Source of the DNA: Sphingomonas sp. Root710
GTDB lineage: Bacteria; Pseudomonadota; Alphaproteobacteria; Sphingomonadales; Sphingomonadaceae
Assembly (NCBI RefSeq): GCF_001429065.1
Contig: NZ_LMIB01000019.1
Coordinates: 37,600-101,599, forward strand
Length of the DNA: 64,000 nucleotides
Reading direction: 5' to 3'
Shown here: positions 8,762-18,220 of the stretch, piece after piece
Numbering within the stretch: the stretch's first letter is position 1
How the letters are laid out: each line of letters begins with the position of its first letter
The notes under the pieces: model-generated
Seen by the model: only the letters and a program-made list of their open reading frames with translations
Database searches by the model: none
What the model was told of the DNA's origin: nothing
Program-made: the position numbers and the translations under genes

Positions 8762-11700
8762 TCAGGCCGCATAGCGGCCGTCCTCAAGCTTTCGTACCAT
8801 CCCCATTCCTGCAAGCGCATCAAGCACTGGCGCGACTGTAGAGGCGCGTTTCCCTTTGAATGCACGGGCAACATCTTTGGGCGCCAATGGTTTGGCGGAC
8901 CGCGCCACGACGCTTGCGACGGCAACCACTTGTTCTGGAAGGGCGCTTGGCCAATCCCGCTCCACCTTCTTTGCCTTGGTGCCTCTGCGAAGTTGCAGGA
9001 CGACTTGGGCCGGCTTCTTTCGGAGGGATTTCGCCTGGAAAGAGGGCCGAACCCACCGGATCTGCCCCGCACGCTCCTCCTCGGCTCGCTCGTCATTCAA
9101 AGCAACAAGCCTGACCAGCATTTCCTCATGTTCCAAGTCGCGCGGCCAACCGTATGCTTCAGCGACAGCCTCATCTATCTGTTGGTGATAATGGCGGATG
9201 AGCGAGACTTCGCCGCGTTCGGCGACGGACCGGTATTTGGGATCAAGAACTCCACCCTTGGCATCTCGCATACGGGCGAGCGTGGTATAAAGTGCTGTCA
9301 GGGTCAGATCCGAATGGCGCGCTAGAACCTTCCGGCGCAACCTGTCCAATTTGCGCGCTGCAATCCGAATCCTCTGCTCCAGTTCCGGCACGCTCGGCGG
9401 AAAGGGAAACGGATCAAAACAGGTTTCATTTTGATAACGCGGATCGTCGCCCGACCCCATCCGCCCGCCCGCACGAAGCGCCCACACGGTGTGCGCTGTG
9501 CTCGAGACCACGCCGAGAACATAGGGGTCGTCGGACGCAATCGCTATAACTGAGCCATCCACGAGACGGCCCGCACTGGGAATAAACTTGAAGAACCTCT
9601 CCGTAGCTGTTTCGCTGGTGACGATGTAGCGCCGGAGACCGCTGATGGCTGCACGAAGCCTCGGTCGAGGTTCTGCGAAGCGCCACCAATTGAGGCGGTA
9701 CTGCTCCCTGTCGTTTTCATCGCGCTCTGGCTTCACATGATCGAACAGGTAGCGGTGCACGCCAGGGAAGCGATCATGCAACTCGTCCTCAGTCTCGATG
9801 TCGAAGAAGTCGAGAGCGTAAGTGTTACTTTGAGACTCAGTCACATCCGTGCCGGCCACAACCAGCGGCATTCGTTCCGGCGGCACGCCATCGGCGATGA
9901 AGCGGGCTCGCTGCTCGGTATTGATTTTGAATCCGTCACCGGACATTTTCACACCCATACGACAGATGTTGCCGTTGGCTCTGAGTGAGGTGGCGCCGGC
10001 GACGTTGGCGCCGGTAGTCAGATCGATGTTAATCGGCGCAACTTGCTCCTCAAACTCGAGCAGTGTTTCACCTTTTTTGCGCTTCTCCAGTGAAACGCTC
10101 GACAGCCGTCCTGCGCCTTGTCCGGCAGCAGCCGCAGTCATCGCGATCCGCACCGCAGCGGTTGTTTCCTGATCGTGCCACGGATGGTTCGGAATCGCGA
10201 AGGTCAGGTAGAGTTTGCCACCGCGCTCAGGATCGAGATAGCGGCTAAGCACCGAGCGATTACTCGATTGGGCAATAGTCTTCGTCGTGATGAGACCAAA
10301 TCCTCGAACAGAGCCATTCGCTACCTGCTCGGCACTTCGTGCCCACCAATAGGTCACGAAATCGATCTCGCCAGAAAGGTCGCCGTACACGCTCCGGAGC
10401 GTATCGACGTAGGGCGACCCGAGGCGCTTGCGCATTCGGCGGCATCCGATGAAGGGCGGGTTCCCGATGATGAAGTCTGCCTCCGGCCAGACTTGCCGCC
10501 GCGGATTGACGTACCGATATACCGTTAGCCGACCGGAGTGATCGGGAACGGGTCGCCCGGTCACTGGATGCGGCTTCATCGACGTACCATCCCAGATCGT
10601 CTTTGGCTCGCCGTTCTCCATCTCAGGAAGCTTCTCGTCCCAATCAAGCAGGGCATCGGCTGGGATGATCGTTCTGACATCACGCAAAACGGGGGGCTCG
10701 GGCATCCGATCTTCTCCGTTCACACGAAAATGCCATTGAAGATAGCCAATCCAGAGCACGAGTTGAGCGATCTGTGCAGCCCGAGGATTGATTTCGAGGC
10801 CATGGAAGTTGGCAGGAGTAATCGTGTGGCTGCCGAGCTCAAGAAGATAGCGCTCATCGCCGAGTGCTTCGAGCAATTCGAGCACCTCTCCTTCCAACTC
10901 CTTAAGTCGCGCAAGCGCGACATAAAGGAAATTGCCCGTTCCGCAGGCCGGGTCTAGAATGACGATGTTTGCGAGCTTGGTGTGAAAGCGTTCGACCTCA
11001 AGACGCGCGGTCTCCTTGTCGCCTGCTTCCGCAGCCAAGGTTGCTGCGGTTCGCGCACCTTCCCAATCAGCGCGCAGGGGTTCCATTACGGTGGGGCCGA
11101 CCAGTCGCTCTACATAGGCGCGCGGAGTGAAATGCGCGCCAAGCTTGGCGCGTTCTTTGGCATTCAGCGCACGCTCAAGCAAGGTTCCGAAAATTGCTGG
11201 CTCGACCTGGCGCCAGTCCGATGCCGCTGCGTCGATGAGGACGTTGATCTCACGCTGATCAAGCGCCAGCGCACTGGCATCCTTAAAGAGGTATCCATTG
11301 AACTGACGCACAACCTCCCCTGCCTCACCAAGGCCAAACGCAAGGCCACCGGTATCCATCGCCTCCCATAGCTGACTGAGTTGGGGGGCCAGGAGTTCGG
11401 GGCGATCGCGGACTTTTTTCAAGAGCGCGCTGAAACTCGCCTTCGGAATAAGACCAGTGTCCTCCGCGAACATGGTAAAGAGGAGACGCATAAGGAAGGC
11501 CGCCACGCGATCCGGGTCCTGCTCTCGAGCTTCGATACCCTGGGCTAGAACAGCCAGATGATCCGCAATTTTTCGCGTAACCCGTGCCGCCTCGGCCGAG
11601 GGGTCGAGCGACATTGGCATGGTCCAAATTGCCGCCAGGCGCTCCCGGACTGTCTTGTCGCGCAGTTCATCGAGGGTAATTCGATACCGACGACGGTCGG

Positions 11701-12232
11701 GAAATGGCGCATAGCCTTTCCCGTTGCGTTGAAAGTCCGCATAGACGTCGATGCAATATCCAACGTCGCTGACCAGCAGGAAAGGTGGCCAGCCATGTGA
11801 GCGGGGCAAATTCTTAGCGTAGCCCTCCGCTTGACTTGCAGCTCGCTGCATAGCGCCGGTCCATGCAGCGGTGTCTCGACGAGCCATGCCGCGCTTGAAG
11901 CGGTCCTCCGCAGTCTGGCCAAAGAAGTCGCGAAGCGAGTAACCTTGACCAGCGTCGACTGCCGCCAGGTCGGCACTGCTACCTTGCTTAGCCTCTAAGA
12001 TGAAACTGCCACGCTTATAGCAATCAATCCAGCCGTTGGATGTAGCGCCATCAATCTCGGTTTTGATGACATGACGTTCGAAGACGTAATCATTCTGCGC
12101 TGTGTCACTTAGCGTTGGCCGCGGGGCCTCTACGCCGAGCAGTTGACACAGATCGGTTAGAAACAATTGTGTGTTGGCTCGCTCGTTGCCACCTGCGGGT
12201 GCCCACTTCGCAATAAAATCTTCGACGTCCAC
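8762..12232 (-). CDS. Single-chain type IIG/IIL restriction-modification enzyme (MmeI-like)
   Basis: 1156 residues from a GTG start at 12232 behind an AAGGGGGG ribosome site. An N-terminal PD-(D/E)xK-type nuclease motif is visible (WIDCYKRGSFILEAKQG, near residue 70). The N6-adenine methyltransferase core has SAM motif I (DPACGTGNFLYVAL, near 425) and catalytic motif IV (NPPFIG, near 585). A target-recognition region and a C-terminal domain follow. The order nuclease, helical linker, methylase, recognition domain in one chain is that of MmeI-type enzymes, which modify one strand and cut at a distance. No separate specificity or nuclease gene is needed or present. It stands as its own unit next to the conjugation operon. 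Confidence 0.85.
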   Translation of the reverse strand: MDVEDFIAKWAPAGGNERANTQLFLTDLCQLLGVEAPRPTLSDTAQNDYVFERHVIKTEIDGATSNGWIDCYKRGSFILEAKQGSSADLAAVDAGQGYSLRDFFGQTAEDRFKRGMARRDTAAWTGAMQRAASQAEGYAKNLPRSHGWPPFLLVSDVGYCIDVYADFQRNGKGYAPFPDRRRYRITLDELRDKTVRERLAAIWTMPMSLDPSAEAARVTRKIADHLAVLAQGIEAREQDPDRVAAFLMRLLFTMFAEDTGLIPKASFSALLKKVRDRPELLAPQLSQLWEAMDTGGLAFGLGEAGEVVRQFNGYLFKDASALALDQREINVLIDAAASDWRQVEPAIFGTLLERALNAKERAKLGAHFTPRAYVERLVGPTVMEPLRADWEGARTAATLAAEAGDKETARLEVERFHTKLANIVILDPACGTGNFLYVALARLKELEGEVLELLEALGDERYLLELGSHTITPANFHGLEINPRAAQIAQLVLWIGYLQWHFRVNGEDRMPEPPVLRDVRTIIPADALLDWDEKLPEMENGEPKTIWDGTSMKPHPVTGRPVPDHSGRLTVYRYVNPRRQVWPEADFIIGNPPFIGCRRMRKRLGSPYVDTLRSVYGDLSGEIDFVTYWWARSAEQVANGSVRGFGLITTKTIAQSSNRSVLSRYLDPERGGKLYLTFAIPNHPWHDQETTAAVRIAMTAAAAGQGAGRLSSVSLEKRKKGETLLEFEEQVAPINIDLTTGANVAGATSLRANGNICRMGVKMSGDGFKINTEQRARFIADGVPPERMPLVVAGTDVTESQSNTYALDFFDIETEDELHDRFPGVHRYLFDHVKPERDENDREQYRLNWWRFAEPRPRLRAAISGLRRYIVTSETATERFFKFIPSAGRLVDGSVIAIASDDPYVLGVVSSTAHTVWALRAGGRMGSGDDPRYQNETCFDPFPFPPSVPELEQRIRIAARKLDRLRRKVLARHSDLTLTALYTTLARMRDAKGGVLDPKYRSVAERGEVSLIRHYHQQIDEAVAEAYGWPRDLEHEEMLVRLVALNDERAEEERAGQIRWVRPSFQAKSLRKKPAQVVLQLRRGTKAKKVERDWPSALPEQVVAVASVVARSAKPLAPKDVARAFKGKRASTVAPVLDALAGMGMVRKLEDGRYAA

Positions 12233-12311
12233 AGGCCCCCCTTGCTCTGAGTCTTTTGGGGCTCAGGACGATGAGGATCAAGCTATTCCGTGCGAGCGGT
12301 TTCAGTCGCGC

Positions 12312-13196
12312 CTATCGACTGCGAGATCGCTGGATAGGTGGGTGAACCTTAGACGATTCCTGTCGGCCGGACGCGACTTTGACAGGCCCCCGTTCCCGTG
12401 TATCCCTGACCGTGGCAGGACGAATTTGATGACCCTGTTCGACGTGGTTTCGCAGTTTCGTGGTCGCGACCTTCATAACACGCGAGATCGCTTCGGGATT
12501 GTCGAACAATGCGGTTCGCACGACCGCCTCGATCACTCGCAACTGACTTTGCGCGGCTCGCTCGTTTCTGTCTCCGGGCGCCTCAGGTCGGGATCGCGTC
12601 GGTCGCTCGCGAGCCTGTGACTGACCTCGGCCGGACTCCAGGCTGATTGATGGAACGGCAGCCGGCGCAATACTGTTGCGGCTCTTGTCTCGCCGTAGCC
12701 GATCCAATTCTTGTAGGTCGCGTTCGTTCGGCCGATATCCTCGTACTTCCAATCCTTGGCGACTGGCCTCGAGCCATGCTGCCCGGCGGAAGGCTTCGCT
12801 GCCAGTAAGATGAACATTCGACCATCCGCGATGCCGGGCGATGGCGACGAGATCACGCACGACCTCCTCACTCTCGCTCGAGGTGACAAGACGCCGCCCT
12901 TGGTCCCGAAATGCAGGCTCTTTTGCCTGCGCCGTCGTGAAGTAGGCCGGTTCGCCCGACCATTTGCCGGTCGACGAAAAGTAGCGCTTTCGCAGGGGCT
13001 CCGGTATGTCGCCGGCAGAAATTGATCGGGGCTCGACCCCTGCCCCCTCCTTGCCTTTGTTAGGGGTGCCGGGATCCTTGGGAATGTCGTCCCGCGTGTC
13101 TTTCCCAGAACGCGGTGCGGACTGACCTTCACCGATTGAAATGGCATTGGCGCGCTTCCTGGCGCCCCGCGAATTCTCGGACTTCTCAGCGGACAT
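12312..13196 (-). CDS. LPD7-domain protein of the conjugation locus
   Basis: 294 residues starting at the ATG at 13196, chosen because AGGAAAGGA lies just upstream; an open frame continues further upstream only as the shadow of virD4. Residues 65-170 (from about PEPLRKRYF, through RDQGRRLVTSSESEE and WSNVHLTGSEAFRRAAWLEA, to VRGYRPNERD) look like the LPD7 domain (large polyvalent protein-associated domain 7), usually found at the end of TraI-type relaxases and other mobile-element proteins. The flanks are basic and low in complexity. The start overlaps the virD4 stop by 11 bp, so it is the last gene of the transfer operon. No relaxase catalytic motif is visible. It may be a relaxosome accessory or what is left of a relaxase gene. 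Confidence 0.65.
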   Translation of the reverse strand: MSAEKSENSRGARKRANAISIGEGQSAPRSGKDTRDDIPKDPGTPNKGKEGAGVEPRSISAGDIPEPLRKRYFSSTGKWSGEPAYFTTAQAKEPAFRDQGRRLVTSSESEEVVRDLVAIARHRGWSNVHLTGSEAFRRAAWLEASRQGLEVRGYRPNERDLQELDRLRRDKSRNSIAPAAVPSISLESGRGQSQARERPTRSRPEAPGDRNERAAQSQLRVIEAVVRTALFDNPEAISRVMKVATTKLRNHVEQGHQIRPATVRDTRERGPVKVASGRQESSKVHPPIQRSRSR

Positions 13197-15150
13197 GGGC
13201 TGTCCTTTCCTGGATAATGGATGTGGATGGCTGCCCGACCGATGGCAAAAGTGCCCGCTCGACCATCGCCGACACGAACGCGATCGCGGCGGCCTCGTCG
13301 CCCGGGGGCGGCAGTTCGGCCAGGTCGCCCAGAACCAGCATGTCATCCGTGATCTTGGCCGCACCTGCCAGCTCGGCGTCGGTCATTTCCCGCATCACAA
13401 TTTCCTCCTGTATGGTCTCGCCCGAGCTTGTCGCCGGCTGCTGTGGGGCGCCGCTCAGACCGGGTGTACCAGCGCCCTGCCGCGCTGAAGCCGGCGTAGG
13501 TGGGGAAAGCATTGCCGCGATTGGACGGGCGGACGGCACAGGCGGAGCAACCACCCGCCGAGTGAAGCGCGGCATCCGGTAATAGGCGATCTTGCGCCCT
13601 CGAATTGGGGGGATGCCGGCGCGAAGGAGCAGGAGCTCGTTCTTCGGCAGCTGCATGAGCTCTTGCGGCAGCAGGAGCGCGCGGCGCTGATCAGATTCCG
13701 AGATGCTCCGGTTCGCCAGTAGCCCGTGGATGGTACGGCTGCGGGATTTCACGTTCATCGTGAAAAAGCCGAGCCGTTCGGAAAGTTCGTTCGCGACCTT
13801 CAGCTCCTTAGGCGTGAAGACAACCTCGAGGCCGCAATTGGCGATGATCTCGTCGGTGACATCGGGACCGTAGATTGCGCGAAGCTGGGATCGGCTCTGA
13901 ATGACCGGAACCAGGCGCAGGCCATAGCCGGCGACGTAGGAGAAGCCGCTCGCAATCACCGAGGCTTTGCCGAGCCTGGCGAACTCGTCGAGCAGGACCA
14001 GGACCGGGACATTGCTAGCGCCCTCAGGAAGGTCGCGGGTGTTGAGATCCACGAGTTGCTGCAGGAACAGACTGTAGATCGGCGCGATGCGGTCGATATT
14101 GTCAGGCGACACGCCAAGGTAAATCGACATGCGCCGACGCCGCACCTCGCGCAGGTCGAAGTCGCTCTCCGAGGTGGCGGTATCCACCATGGGGTTGAGC
14201 CAGAGATTGAGCCGTGCGGTGATGGTCTGCTTGATCCCGGAAAAGGTGTTGTCCGAGGCCGAGGTGAAATCTTGGATCGCGGACACGCAAGCTTGGCTGA
14301 GGCGCTGGCCCACCCTGCGAGCTTCCTGAAGCGCTGCGGGAAGGTCGCTCTTGGGATCCCCGCTCGTGAGGCGGCGGTATATCTCGCCGATGGTGAAGGG
14401 CAGGCCCGGGTTGGATGCGACCAGGGCGCCGACGCCGACAAAGGCCGCTCGCGCGGCCTCCGCCCAGAAGGGATCGGATCGCTCGGGCGCGGGGAACAGC
14501 ATGCCCGCGATCTTCTGCAGCTCGTTGATGACTTCGGTGTCATCAGTCCGCCTGATGTGCGCCAGGGGGTTGTACCGCGCCGTCCGCCCCTCCGCGTCGA
14601 GCGGATCGAACAGATGCACGGCTTGGCCGGCCCGTGCCCGATAGCCGGCGCTTGCGCCCCAGTTCTCCCGCTTCACGTCGAGCACGATCACCGAATCTGG
14701 CCAGGTCAGCAGATTGGGAATGACGACGCCCACGCCCTTGCCCGCTCGCGTGGGCGCCTCGAGCAGAACATGCTCGCTCCCGCCGAATATCAGGAAACGT
14801 CCAGCCTTGCGGCCGACAACGATGCCGGCAGCGTCGCGAAGGCCCTCCCGCCGGATCTCGCCTTCGCGCGCAAACCGGGCGGTGCCGTGCAATGCCGGCC
14901 CGCGGCGCAGAATCCCGATTGCGAGGAGCCCGACCACAACAGCGCCCGCCAGAGCCCCGCGCTTTAGCCAAAGAATAAGCAGCGGGTCCGCCCGATAGTA
15001 CCACAACCATGCGGGCAAGGCCGTGATGTCGGTGTTCGGGCCGATCTGGCCCATCCCAAAGAGGGCAACTGGCACGGCGATGGCGCAGCACAATAAGGTG
15101 CCGCCGGCAACGGACAGGCCGATGATCCAGAAGTTACGCTGCACCGGCAT
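13186..15150 (-). CDS. virD4: VirD4/TraG-type coupling protein
   Basis: 654 residues from the ATG at 15150; the longer frame upstream lies inside virB11. Two N-terminal membrane segments (about 6-32 and 64-81) are followed by Walker A (APTRAGKGVGVV, about 132-143) and Walker B (VLVLLDEFARLGK, about 350). This inner-membrane ATPase hands the relaxase-DNA complex to the secretion channel. The C-terminal 120 residues are Pro/Ala-rich and probably disordered. It overlaps the virB11 stop by 17 bp and the next gene by 11 bp, so it is co-transcribed with the whole secretion operon. Confidence 0.93.
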   Translation of the reverse strand: MPVQRNFWIIGLSVAGGTLLCCAIAVPVALFGMGQIGPNTDITALPAWLWYYRADPLLILWLKRGALAGAVVVGLLAIGILRRGPALHGTARFAREGEIRREGLRDAAGIVVGRKAGRFLIFGGSEHVLLEAPTRAGKGVGVVIPNLLTWPDSVIVLDVKRENWGASAGYRARAGQAVHLFDPLDAEGRTARYNPLAHIRRTDDTEVINELQKIAGMLFPAPERSDPFWAEAARAAFVGVGALVASNPGLPFTIGEIYRRLTSGDPKSDLPAALQEARRVGQRLSQACVSAIQDFTSASDNTFSGIKQTITARLNLWLNPMVDTATSESDFDLREVRRRRMSIYLGVSPDNIDRIAPIYSLFLQQLVDLNTRDLPEGASNVPVLVLLDEFARLGKASVIASGFSYVAGYGLRLVPVIQSRSQLRAIYGPDVTDEIIANCGLEVVFTPKELKVANELSERLGFFTMNVKSRSRTIHGLLANRSISESDQRRALLLPQELMQLPKNELLLLRAGIPPIRGRKIAYYRMPRFTRRVVAPPVPSARPIAAMLSPPTPASARQGAGTPGLSGAPQQPATSSGETIQEEIVMREMTDAELAGAAKITDDMLVLGDLAELPPPGDEAAAIAFVSAMVERALLPSVGQPSTSIIQERTAHVR

Positions 15151-16138
15151 CGCCCACCTTCGGGTGGAAGTAGACCTCTTCGACCTCAAAGCGACCGCCA
15201 TGGCGCCGGGTCTGGACGACCACATCGATGAGCATTCGCAAAAGTCCGCGGATATCATCGCGCGCGAGATCGCGGCCGCCCTCGGATTCCTTGACGAGCA
15301 ATGTCAGCTGCTCGAAGGCGCCCGCCGCAGAGCCAGCATGGACGGTGGTGATCGACCCAGGGTGCCCCGAGTTGACGTTGCGCAGGTAGAAGAAGGCGGT
15401 GCCGTCGCGCAGCTCCTGCAGCAGGATCCGGTCCGGACGCATGCGCAGCGCGCTCTCGAGCAGCTGCTTGGGACCGACCTTCGCACGGCCCTGCCCTTCG
15501 CCCGAATAGACCATGTGAACGACATTGCGATGGGGCACGATGAGTTCGCGCGTGTCCTCGATCGTAAGCAGCCGCTCGTCGGGCGGGATGAGCTGGATAA
15601 GCGCTTTCGCCAAGGTCGTCTTGCCGGACCCGGTCGCCCCGCTGACCAGGATATTCTTGCGCGCGGCGACCGCGACCTTGAAAAAGGCTGGCCAGTCGCC
15701 CGCGTCGCGAAGTGCCACCAACTCGGCGTCGGTTTCGGTAAGGCCCCGGGCGCTCGCGCGCGTCGTGTCAAAGAGGCCAGCGCGTGCGAGCTGGTCGATC
15801 GGCAGGGTTACGGTCGAGGGCTTGCGTATCGTAAAGGACGGGCAGCCGCTCGGCGTCACCGACGGGATCACGATCTGGCAGCGCTCGCCGCCTGGGAGGA
15901 CGGTCGAACAGATCGGCGTCTGCCCATCGATGTCCTGGTGCGTGAAGCTTGCCGCGGCGACGGCGAGCGTTCCAAGCCACTCGCTGTCCAGTTCAGGCAA
16001 CTCATGCCATCGCCACCCCTGCCGGTCCTCGATCCCCGCCTCGCCCGGGCGGTTGATGACGAGCTCGGTTACATCATCCGGCTCCAGCAACGGAAGAAGC
16101 GGTTCGAGATAATGGCGGAGGACGGCGGTATCGCGCAT
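15134..16138 (-). CDS. virB11: VirB11 secretion ATPase
   Basis: 334 residues, the usual VirB11 length. Walker A (GATGSGKTTLAKAL) lies at 167-180, with the Asp box (LTIEDTRELI) and His box (GHPGSITTVHAGSA) of the GspE/VirB11 family behind it. It forms a cytoplasmic hexamer that powers pilus assembly and substrate transfer. It starts 3 bases after the virB10 stop and overlaps the virD4 start. Confidence 0.94.
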   Translation of the reverse strand: MRDTAVLRHYLEPLLPLLEPDDVTELVINRPGEAGIEDRQGWRWHELPELDSEWLGTLAVAAASFTHQDIDGQTPICSTVLPGGERCQIVIPSVTPSGCPSFTIRKPSTVTLPIDQLARAGLFDTTRASARGLTETDAELVALRDAGDWPAFFKVAVAARKNILVSGATGSGKTTLAKALIQLIPPDERLLTIEDTRELIVPHRNVVHMVYSGEGQGRAKVGPKQLLESALRMRPDRILLQELRDGTAFFYLRNVNSGHPGSITTVHAGSAAGAFEQLTLLVKESEGGRDLARDDIRGLLRMLIDVVVQTRRHGGRFEVEEVYFHPKVGDAGAA

Positions 16139-16141
16139 GGC

Positions 16142-17359
16142 TTACCGCCGCAGCTCCAGATTGTAGACATCGGCGAAGTTGAAGTCCTTGGCGACGAAGA
16201 TACCGACCTCCTCGCCCTGGTTCTTTTTCAGCACCGGCCGGATGTTGATGTTGTTCTGGAGCGCGATCGCGGCCCCTTCGCTCGGCGCACGCGTGACATT
16301 GTTGAAATTGCCGTTGCCGCTCGATGCGGCCTGCCCGGCAATATAGGCGGCGTCATCGACGAGCGAGAGTAGGAGCGCGCCGCCGAACCGTGCCCAGAAG
16401 AAGCTGTCGACCGCTCCGGCGAGCCCGGCGCGGCCGAGCGCGTCTGACCCAGGCGAGGCAAGGTCGATGCGGACGCCTTGTGGCGTCACCGCCCGGGTCC
16501 AAAGCACAAAGAGGCGGTTCTGCCCCTGTTGGATGCCCCCGCGATACTCGCCGAGTACGCGCGTGCCCTTTTCCATGAGCACGACCCGGCCATTCTCGGA
16601 ATACACGTCCCGTGGAATCAGGCAGGACGTGTATCCAGGCTGTGCGGAATTGATGGCCGTCTGAAGGGTGCAGGGAATCAATGTCCCCGCAGTGATCAGA
16701 AAATTGCGATTGGGGAGCATCGAGGCTCGCGCTTCGCCTACGGCTGAGCTTTGTCGCAGCAAGTCCAGCGCATTGGGCGCACCGCCCTCCGTACTCCCTG
16801 GCGTTCCTGAATTTTCGGTCGGTTGCGCGCTCGAGGCCGCCGCCGGGCCTTGCGAGGTCTCTCCACCGAGATCGCGCCCGCCATAGGCGATGAGTGTCGA
16901 CCGTCGCGCCTGGTCGGCCAGGTTCGGCCGGGCGCCTGACGGGCCGGGCGCTGCACCGGGCTGCATGGCAGGGACGATCTGACCGTCGGGGCCAGGAACC
17001 CCGGCTGCGGGATTGAGCACCGGTGCGTTGGGATCGTTCCCGCCTGCGCCGAGCGGTCTCGGCTGCGGCGCGACCGCCGCGTAATCGACGGTTTCCCGGG
17101 CCACGATATCGCGCCGCTCTTGGGCCGCCCCGCCCGGTGCAGTGAGGTCACGATTGGAGGCCTGTTGGCTCGTTCCGGAATTAACCCACAGGATGCCGAG
17201 TACCATCGCCGTGCCGGCAAAGATGAGGGCGGTATTACGCTTGGAAGGCGTCATCCCCCCGATCGGCTCGATACCGCGCTCGTGCAGGATCTCGTCTTTT
17301 TCTGGCGTGAGATCGGCGCTCGGCAGAGGGCGCGAAACGGAGGATGGATCTTCAACCAT
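16142..17359 (-). CDS. virB10: VirB10/TrbI-like channel protein
   Basis: 405 residues. A short cytoplasmic tail precedes one membrane segment (about 43-63, NTALIFAGTAMVLGILW). A long Pro/Gly/Ala-rich periplasmic linker (70-190) leads into the TrbI/VirB10 domain (from about LPNRNFLITAGTLIPC, through SCLIPRDVYSENGRVVLMEKG to the VGIFVAKDFNF end). It spans both membranes and forms the core complex with VirB7 and VirB9. It starts 3 bases after virB9, consistent with one transcript. Confidence 0.93.
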   Translation of the reverse strand: MVEDPSSVSRPLPSADLTPEKDEILHERGIEPIGGMTPSKRNTALIFAGTAMVLGILWVNSGTSQQASNRDLTAPGGAAQERRDIVARETVDYAAVAPQPRPLGAGGNDPNAPVLNPAAGVPGPDGQIVPAMQPGAAPGPSGARPNLADQARRSTLIAYGGRDLGGETSQGPAAASSAQPTENSGTPGSTEGGAPNALDLLRQSSAVGEARASMLPNRNFLITAGTLIPCTLQTAINSAQPGYTSCLIPRDVYSENGRVVLMEKGTRVLGEYRGGIQQGQNRLFVLWTRAVTPQGVRIDLASPGSDALGRAGLAGAVDSFFWARFGGALLLSLVDDAAYIAGQAASSGNGNFNNVTRAPSEGAAIALQNNINIRPVLKKNQGEEVGIFVAKDFNFADVYNLELRR

Positions 17360-17362
17360 GGC

Positions 17363-18220
17363 TCATTCCTGCGGATGTGTGATGGTGCGCTCGACATGGG
17401 GCGACCCGGTGTTCGTCCCATGATCGACCCCATAGGGTTCTGGCGCCTGATTATAGATGCACAGCACCTCGCCGCCCCGCCGAAGGCGCAGCTGACGCGC
17501 CACCAGATGGACGACGACGAATTCGTCACGGACGTCGAAGGGAACCAGCGTCTCAGACCCGTCTGGTCGCACCAGATATATAGCCGGCACCTCGCGGTTC
17601 GCTGGGAAACGCAACACCGTGAACTGCCCGTTATCGGAGACCTCCGACGGCTGAAGCTCGCTGGAGCCCTGCACCTTGTAGTTCATGTTGCGAGGCCCTT
17701 CGACGACCCCATGATCGAGAGCGCCGCGAACGGCCCGGCTCTCCAGGGCAGCCGCCTGCATGGCAATCTGCGCGGCCCTGAGACGCGCGGCGCGGTCTGC
17801 ATCGTCCCTGGGATATCGGAACCGCACCTGAAAATAGGCTTGGCCGTTGCGGCCCGTGATCGGACCGCTGCGAGCGGTCAACTCGAACGCATAGCTGCGC
17901 AATTCGCCTCCGCGCGACGTGGTGACGATGAGATTGGTCGGTCCGGCACGCTCACGCGGCTTGAGGAACAGGATGTGCCCGGCGACGGCGACCTCCCAAG
18001 ATACGGTGTCGCCCAGCGCGACGTGCTGGATCGTCTCATCGTCGCTCAGGACAATCTGTGTTGCGGTCCGGAACGTGCCGACGATCCGATAGACCTCGGT
18101 CTCTTCATATTCGACGAACTTGACGCGCGGGTCGGACGGACCACCTCGCGGAACTTCGACCGCGTGCGCCGCCGTTACAGGCACCAGCGCGCAAATGATG
18201 GCGGCGGAGAGCGCCCTCAT
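17363..18220 (-). CDS. virB9: VirB9 outer-membrane core protein
   Basis: 285 residues from the ATG at 18220, chosen because it forms an ATGA overlap with the virB8 stop and begins a clean signal peptide (MRALSAAIICALVPVTAAHA). The middle and C-terminal parts match VirB9/TrbG: a PRDD segment after the linker, YKVQGSSELQPSEVSDNGQFT and RFPANREVPAIYLVRPDGSE. It builds the outer-membrane ring with VirB7 and VirB10. Confidence 0.92.
   Translation of the reverse strand: MRALSAAIICALVPVTAAHAVEVPRGGPSDPRVKFVEYEETEVYRIVGTFRTATQIVLSDDETIQHVALGDTVSWEVAVAGHILFLKPRERAGPTNLIVTTSRGGELRSYAFELTARSGPITGRNGQAYFQVRFRYPRDDADRAARLRAAQIAMQAAALESRAVRGALDHGVVEGPRNMNYKVQGSSELQPSEVSDNGQFTVLRFPANREVPAIYLVRPDGSETLVPFDVRDEFVVVHLVARQLRLRRGGEVLCIYNQAPEPYGVDHGTNTGSPHVERTITHPQE

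Noticed and set aside
13726..16372. Two long plus-strand frames (413 and 449 codons)
   Set aside because: Antisense to virD4 and virB11, both certain from motifs.
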